From assembly GCF_028640845.1 (NCBI RefSeq), contig NC_080540.1:263347958-263411957 (forward strand): 64,000 nt of DNA. Reading direction: 5' to 3'. Below, piece after piece: positions 58,771 through 64,000 of this stretch (position 1 is the stretch's first letter; every line of letters begins with the position of its first letter). The notes under the pieces are model-generated. The model made no database searches and was not told where the DNA came from. It worked only from the letters and a program-made list of their open reading frames with translations. This DNA is from Ahaetulla prasina (lineage: Eukaryota; Chordata; Lepidosauria; Squamata; Colubridae). A program made the translations under genes and the position numbers.

Positions 58771-61700
58771 GGATTGTGAAGGATTGTAAGATGCATATTT
58801 ATAGAGGCCAAAATCAGGATCCTACTGTGCTGTACATAGATACAGCCTTATAATATGACAATGGGTTGCATAAGCATGACAGAGTCCCAAAGCCATGAAT
58901 AACGCTTCTCTGTCACATTATTTGTTTATCTGAAAAAAATATGGGTTTTTTCCTATTAAAGTACTCTGTATGGGTTAGTTCAAATATCTAAACATTTCCA
59001 AACTGACTTCCTTAATTGAGCACTATAATTGAGCTCTTCCAAAAGGAGGTGCTCAATTATAGCACCAGAAACATGGCTAGATGCTGATTGTGGAACAGAT
59101 CACAAACTGTTCATGTGTTGGTTCTAAGGAGGAGGAATTTTCACAATATTATATTGAATATTTATTCCCTAGTCTGACTAGCAAAAACTACGTCTCACAC
59201 AGGGCCTTTAGCACAGTGGCCACATTTGACCTTTGAACTGTATGTTGGGACTCATATTCTAAAAAATAAGGAAAATTAAAAAAAATAGACAGACAGAGCC
59301 AGGACAAAAATCTTAATTTAATTTAATTTTAATCATTTCTATTTATGAAGAATGCATGAGAACTAAAGTAAGTTCTCATGCATTTAACAATGTTCCTTTC
59401 TGTCACAGTGAAAATTATAGCTGATGACAACTTTTTAAAAAGCTTTATCTAAGGTTTTATGAAAGGTATATATGATCCAGCCACTGGATTACAGATCCCT
59501 AAAATTCAGAAATCTCCATAAAGATTAATCCTCATCTCTAAATAAATAATGTCCCTTCTCTGAAAATTTACCAAAGTCCAATTCTGAACATGTTTCATAA
59601 AAATTGTGACCATCTGTCCCAAACACATGAAGAAATGGGTGCTTGCTACTTTTGAGGGTGGGAAAAAAGAGGAACAGCAGGATCTATGCAGAATTAGACC
59701 AAATTTTCATGAATTTTAAGATTACATTTCTCTAATTCTAACACCTAGTTTGATCACCTTTACTATTGTCTATCTTTGTCCTTCCTCCTTCTCCTTTAAA
59801 GAAGCCCATGGATGTTTAGCAAGAAATGTCCACTGTAGGTTACTGTCCAGGAAGCTTCTACTTGAATTCAGTATTTTCCCTTCAATCAAAATAATCACCT
59901 CCATGTGTTCAAACAATTACATTTATGATTTTCATTGGAGAGTGATGGCAGCATTAACCATATTCTTTTTCTGTTTTCACAACTGAATCTCTTCAGGATG
60001 CCCAAGTGATTCTCACCACTCCTGGGTAATCTGAGAAGTGAATAATTCCATGGTAAATTACCAGAAATCCAAGCTCTTACCAGTAAATTACTTGTTGGAA
60101 TTAGATTTTACACAAGAGCCAGGCATCTACAAATATTTCCATGTGTATCTCTATTAGCTAACTCCACTATTTTTTAAAATGCATAGACATCTTTAGGTAT
60201 TAATTCTGAATGTAATCCTACATTCAGAAAAGTGACAACATCTGGAGTTGACATATTAAAAAAAATATTGAAGATTGCAATGCTTCCATGTGAGACATTT
60301 ACTATTCAATCATTCTGTCTCATTCCTGGAACTGGATTGGAGGAACAATGTCATCTGTATGGTCCCATATTTTCCCCGCTTTATGTTTATTTTAAAAGAA
60401 GGGGAGAAATAGCTGAACAGCATCTTTCGATTGGAAATATCCTCATTAAAACATTTGACTAGAGAAAGAAGGTTCAGATCTTCAGTCAACCATGAAGCAA
60501 ATGGGGCAACTTTAAACTCTCTCAGCTAAGCCAACATTGTTGCTATGGGGACAACACAAGGGAAGACCTCCCTTTATGCTGTTATGAGTTCTGAAAAGAA
60601 AGATAGAATATAAATGCAATAAATAAATAAATCTTTACGCATTCCTTAACTGAATGTGATTTGCAAAATATTAATGCCATCCTACAAAACATCAAGCAGT
60701 TTCCTGATTATCTGAAAGGCAGTTGCTTAGTGGTATCCTGACAAAGAAATTATTGATCCCCCTTCTTTGATTTGGCAAAAATTAGGCATCAAACCCCAAT
60801 TCTTTCCATACATTAATCATGTATATGATTTATATGAAATATTGGATATATATAAGAGAAATAGGCGGCCTCAGTACTATTTCATTTCCAGCTCTAAATG
60901 TGTAAATTATATGATCAGTTTCCCGAAACATCTAGATTATTCCCAATCAAAACACAGTTTTAGTGTTTTATACTCTGCCCTAATTTGTAAAGTGAAATGT
61001 TTAATAGATTGCAAACAACATTGTTATACCTATATTTAATAATAAAATATCAGTAAATTATTATTATACATTTGAAATTAAAAATCAGATTTAGTGTTGT
61101 CTTCTCTTGAAATCACCAGTTGTCCTTTTTCTAGCTACATTAAATAAAGCAAAACATACTGAGATTTTCAAAGGTACCTTTCTTACTCTCTTTCTGAAAT
61201 ACAGAAAAGATTGCTAATGCCTTTCCCAAGTTGGGATGCTTTCCAGATTTATGGCTTTAAATCCCAGAATTCCCAGCAGTGGCCTGCGGAATTATGGAGT
61301 GTCTAGCTTGGAGAAATCTATCTGAAAGACAAACACATTTACCACAGCAAACACTTTCATAGACTAACACCCATCTCATCAGATGCCCATGAAAAGATAT
61401 TAAATAAATATGCTGTCTTCTTAACTCAGTTTTGTATTATTTCAAGCAACAGTCAGCACAGATTTGGGCAGAGGGGCAATTGACACTGTAAGTAGCATTC
61501 TGGAAGGAGAGGAAATATCAAGTTTTGGAAGTAATGTGATAGCCATAGCATAGCGTTTCTATATCATCCTGAACATTATTATCCATTTAATTGTAACCAG
61601 CCAAATGGGGTTTGGGTCATTAAACTGAAGCCCAGGATAAACACTGGAAGCCCTGAATAGGAATTAATCTGGAAAATGAGAAGAGGATTTGTCCTTCATA

Positions 61701-62436
61701 GGCAGTATAAAATAAAGCCCTTTCTTAACTGTATTTTAATGATGTTTTTCAGTACGATGAATATTCCATCAAGCAGGCCAAGCTATCATAAGAAATATCT
61801 GTAGTGTGAAAGTGAGCTATTGATCGCTATGCCTGTTAATGTAACCTATAGAGACAAAACATTGGCAGGAAGTAATAACACCTGGAGGGCATCTAATTTT
61901 TAAAAAGGAGTCGGGTGGAGTAATGCATGTCTGTTTGAATTAAATTTAAAGACCACATTTTCAAATCATGTAAAAACAGTTAAGCCTCAGAAAGTTAAGA
62001 GAAAGCTGGATTCAATGGACCTGCCATAGCTTGCTTCATTTATGCAACTGCAATGCACATAAAAAGCAGGTTCCTACGCAAGTCTTTCAACCTGCACTAA
62101 ACTCAGTCCAGACAGCAGGCTGTCATACTGTATGCTCCCACTGAACAATTTCTTGGTTGCTATTCCCTCCAACCTTTCTCTTCCAGGAAAGTAACCACAC
62201 AGACTTTTGTGATGTCTATATGTCTATATAAATATATAGATATATCACCACTACCCCCATACATTTTTCATTTGAGAGAAACTCAAACTTTGTTACAAGA
62301 TGGACAGCTATATTTAAACATAAATACATAAATAAATGAAATACATGATATGAATGACAAAGGGAGGTAGTTGCACTGTTGCAGCCACCATCTTGACCCT
62401 TTTTACATATGTGAATATTCCTCCTCAGCTGTTGAA
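58771..62436. other. Mostly unique DNA with a perfect hairpin and one doubtful MITE scrap
   Basis: A perfect 14-bp stem lies at 59351-59384 (own entry). An imperfect inverted repeat (ctataattgagc / gctcaattatag) lies at about 59021-59064. A possible decayed hAT MITE fragment (tttaaatcccagaattccca) lies at about 61225-61320. No gene was recognised. Confidence 0.5.
59351..59384. repeat. Perfect 14-bp inverted repeat, 6-nt loop
   Basis: aatgcatgagaact (59351-59364) and agttctcatgcatt (59371-59384) are exact reverse complements around aaagta. It could extrude as a cruciform or be the core of a very short palindromic element. Confidence 0.9.
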
Positions 62437-63289
62437 TACCACATTTTTCTGTGTATGATAATACTTTTTCATCAAAATATTGACCTAAAAATGGAGAGAC
62501 GTCTTATACACAGGGGTTGAGAGGAGAACTGAGGTTACAAAACTTTTGATACCTTATCTCGGCAAAATAGCCTCAAACTAGCCTGTTTCAACTCCTACCC
62601 TCAAAATGACGCTATAGAGCACTGCACACCAGAACAACTAGACACAAGAACAGTTTTTTCCCGAAGGCCATCACTCTGCTAAACAAATAATTCCATCAAT
62701 ACTGTCAAACTATTTACTGAATCTGCACTACTATTAATCTTCTCATAGTTCCCATCACCAATCTCTTTCCATTTATGACTGTATGACTATAACTTGTTGC
62801 TGGCAATCCTTATGATTTATATTGATATATTGACCATCAATTGTGTTGTAAATGTTGTACCTTGATGAACGTATCTTTTCTTTTATGTACACTGAGAGCG
62901 TATGCACCAAGACAAATTCCTTGTGTGTCCAATCACACTTGGCCAATAAAAAAAAAGAAAAAAAAAGAATGAAACTTCTGATTGCAGAGGCAAGCTAACA
63001 GATTTCCTCCAATCATGAGCCTTATATAACTGATGTCAGCTGATGCTGCGGAGATCATGTAGCCAGTGCCCAGATGCGACAGGGAGCAGTAATGTCAGAG
63101 CATTCTGAGTCCATAAAAATGTCACAAAACAAAAAAATAAATATTGGTACCGGTAAGAGAATGTCATCCTCTGCAAAATAAATATCTTCTATTTAATGTT
63201 TAAAATATTGATTTCTGAATTTTGGGTAAGAAAAGTGGGAGGGTGGCAGCCTATACATGGGGGCAGCTTATAGATGGAAAAATATGATA
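62437..63289. mobile_element. Old TA-flanked MITE carrying an inserted L2
   Basis: The left end taccacatttttctgtgta and the complement of the right end, tatcatatttttccatcta, match with few differences. Next to the ends, gacgtcttatacacaggg on the left and cctatacatgggggcagctt on the right continue the pairing loosely. An L2 LINE at 62575-62960 lies inside. Confidence 0.55.
62575..62960 (+). mobile_element. L2-type LINE 3' end
   Basis: It starts in the L2 coding end (ttcaactcctaccctcaaaa) and runs to cacacttggccaataaa, followed by an A-rich aaaaaaagaaaaaaaaag tail instead of the pentanucleotide run of the other copies. It is 5'-truncated and lies within an older MITE. Confidence 0.92.
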
Positions 63290-63584
63290 CATAAAATATG
63301 ATGAAAAAGTAACCATGCATTTAAGACCTTTGCAAGTCTGTAGAGCAAAGGAATGCTGAAGTAAGATAATAAGCACAGTTTCACTTAGTGACCCTTTCAC
63401 CTAACAACTGAGTCACTGGTCCCAGCTGTGGTCACTAAAAAGGACCTCTAAAGAAATGTCAGAGGTCTTTTACAGAAAGAATCAACTGATGCATATAGGA
63501 TACTGTAGCATAGTAGTAAGTGTAGGTAGAAAAGAGATTTTCCTCATTTAGTCTCAGTTCAATAAGTTAATTTTCATAAGTGGT
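63290..63584. other. Unique DNA with a scrap of the 23.9-kb MITE family
   Basis: At about 63378-63447 the words tcacttagtgacc, acctaacaactgag and gtggtcacta recall the 23.9-kb element. Nothing else is recognised. Confidence 0.4.
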
Positions 63585-64000
63585 ATCATAAAATAAAAAT
63601 AAAATACACTTGACTTCTGGTTGGCCCCACCTTTCTCTCTGGGTGCCTAACTTAAGGCACTTCGCACTGGATATCGTAAAAGCCGGTGAAAACAGCGAAA
63701 AACAGCTGTTCCCGCTTCGATTTCTCTCTCTGGTTGAAAGAGAGAGAATAGAGCTGCAGGGGGGAGTCGTAGATTCCCCTAGGGGCTTTGTTTTTCTTAT
63801 GTAGAGTCCCAAAGGGTTTGAATCCCATTGAAATCCTGCTATCTCCGGTCTTCAGTGCACTCCTGCAAAAGCAGGAAAAGAGGAAGGTGTCCACCTCTGC
63901 TCAAATGATTTCTTTTTGTGGATTTCTATATGCAGATGGAAGAAGCACGCGTGAACAATTATTGGATTGCAAGTATTTTTGATTTCCTGACTTCCACCTT
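63585..64000 (+). other. GC-richer block at window edge, possible LINE 5' region
   Basis: The block (gacttctggttggccccacc, ctctgggtgcctaacttaag, gtgaaaacagcgaaaaacagct) resembles 5' untranslated regions of squamate L1 elements as I remember them, and it runs out of the window. Short overlapping frames have no domain. Tentative. Confidence 0.3.

Noticed and set aside
59021..59064. Imperfect inverted repeat as a MITE
   Set aside because: Only about 12 bp pairs and there is no target duplication.

Overview
The window looks like intergenic or intronic DNA from a squamate reptile, most likely a snake. I infer this from the repeats: a BovB (RTE) LINE, Sauria-type tRNA SINEs, CR1 LINEs, L2-type LINEs whose 3' end carries a pentanucleotide (ATTCT)n tail, many short hAT MITEs, and one GATA/GACA array. 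Background DNA is AT-rich. I found no host gene I can name, no tRNA or rRNA gene, and no CRISPR array. The only non-transposon candidate is a possible terminal exon or processed pseudogene on the minus strand near 3.36-3.58 kb.

Layout. 0-8 kb: short direct duplication, L2 tail, hAT MITE, the exon candidate, a MITE with internal sub-repeats, a CR1 scrap and a 402-bp hAT-type element. 8-19 kb: mostly unique DNA with a CR1-group LINE 3' end, one Sauria SINE, old SINE pieces and a hAT end. 19-24 kb: GATA/GACA/GA array, a CR1 LINE split by a SINE and abutting a BovB tail, a Sauria SINE and a TA-flanked MITE. 25-31 kb: hAT MITE, an ERV solo LTR with a 4-bp target duplication, CR1, Sauria SINE, LINE 3' end. 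31-36 kb: mostly unique DNA with CA repeats and a MITE. 36-41.4 kb: CR1, a long minus-strand L2, an L1 scrap, a GT/purine tract and the best-preserved BovB reverse transcriptase. 43-47 kb: SINE and MITE relics.

48.8-56.2 kb is the structural centrepiece: an old endonuclease/reverse-transcriptase LINE, hit by a hAT MITE (with 8-bp duplication) and by an L2 LINE; the L2 is itself split by a Ty3/gypsy retrotransposon that keeps its 3' LTR but lacks its 5' LTR and the start of gag. All coding parts are broken. The last 8 kb is mostly unique DNA with a CR1 scrap and an old MITE hosting another L2.

No pathway is encoded. The 'genes' are decayed parts of selfish elements, and the interest lies in their nesting order, junctions and non-B DNA.
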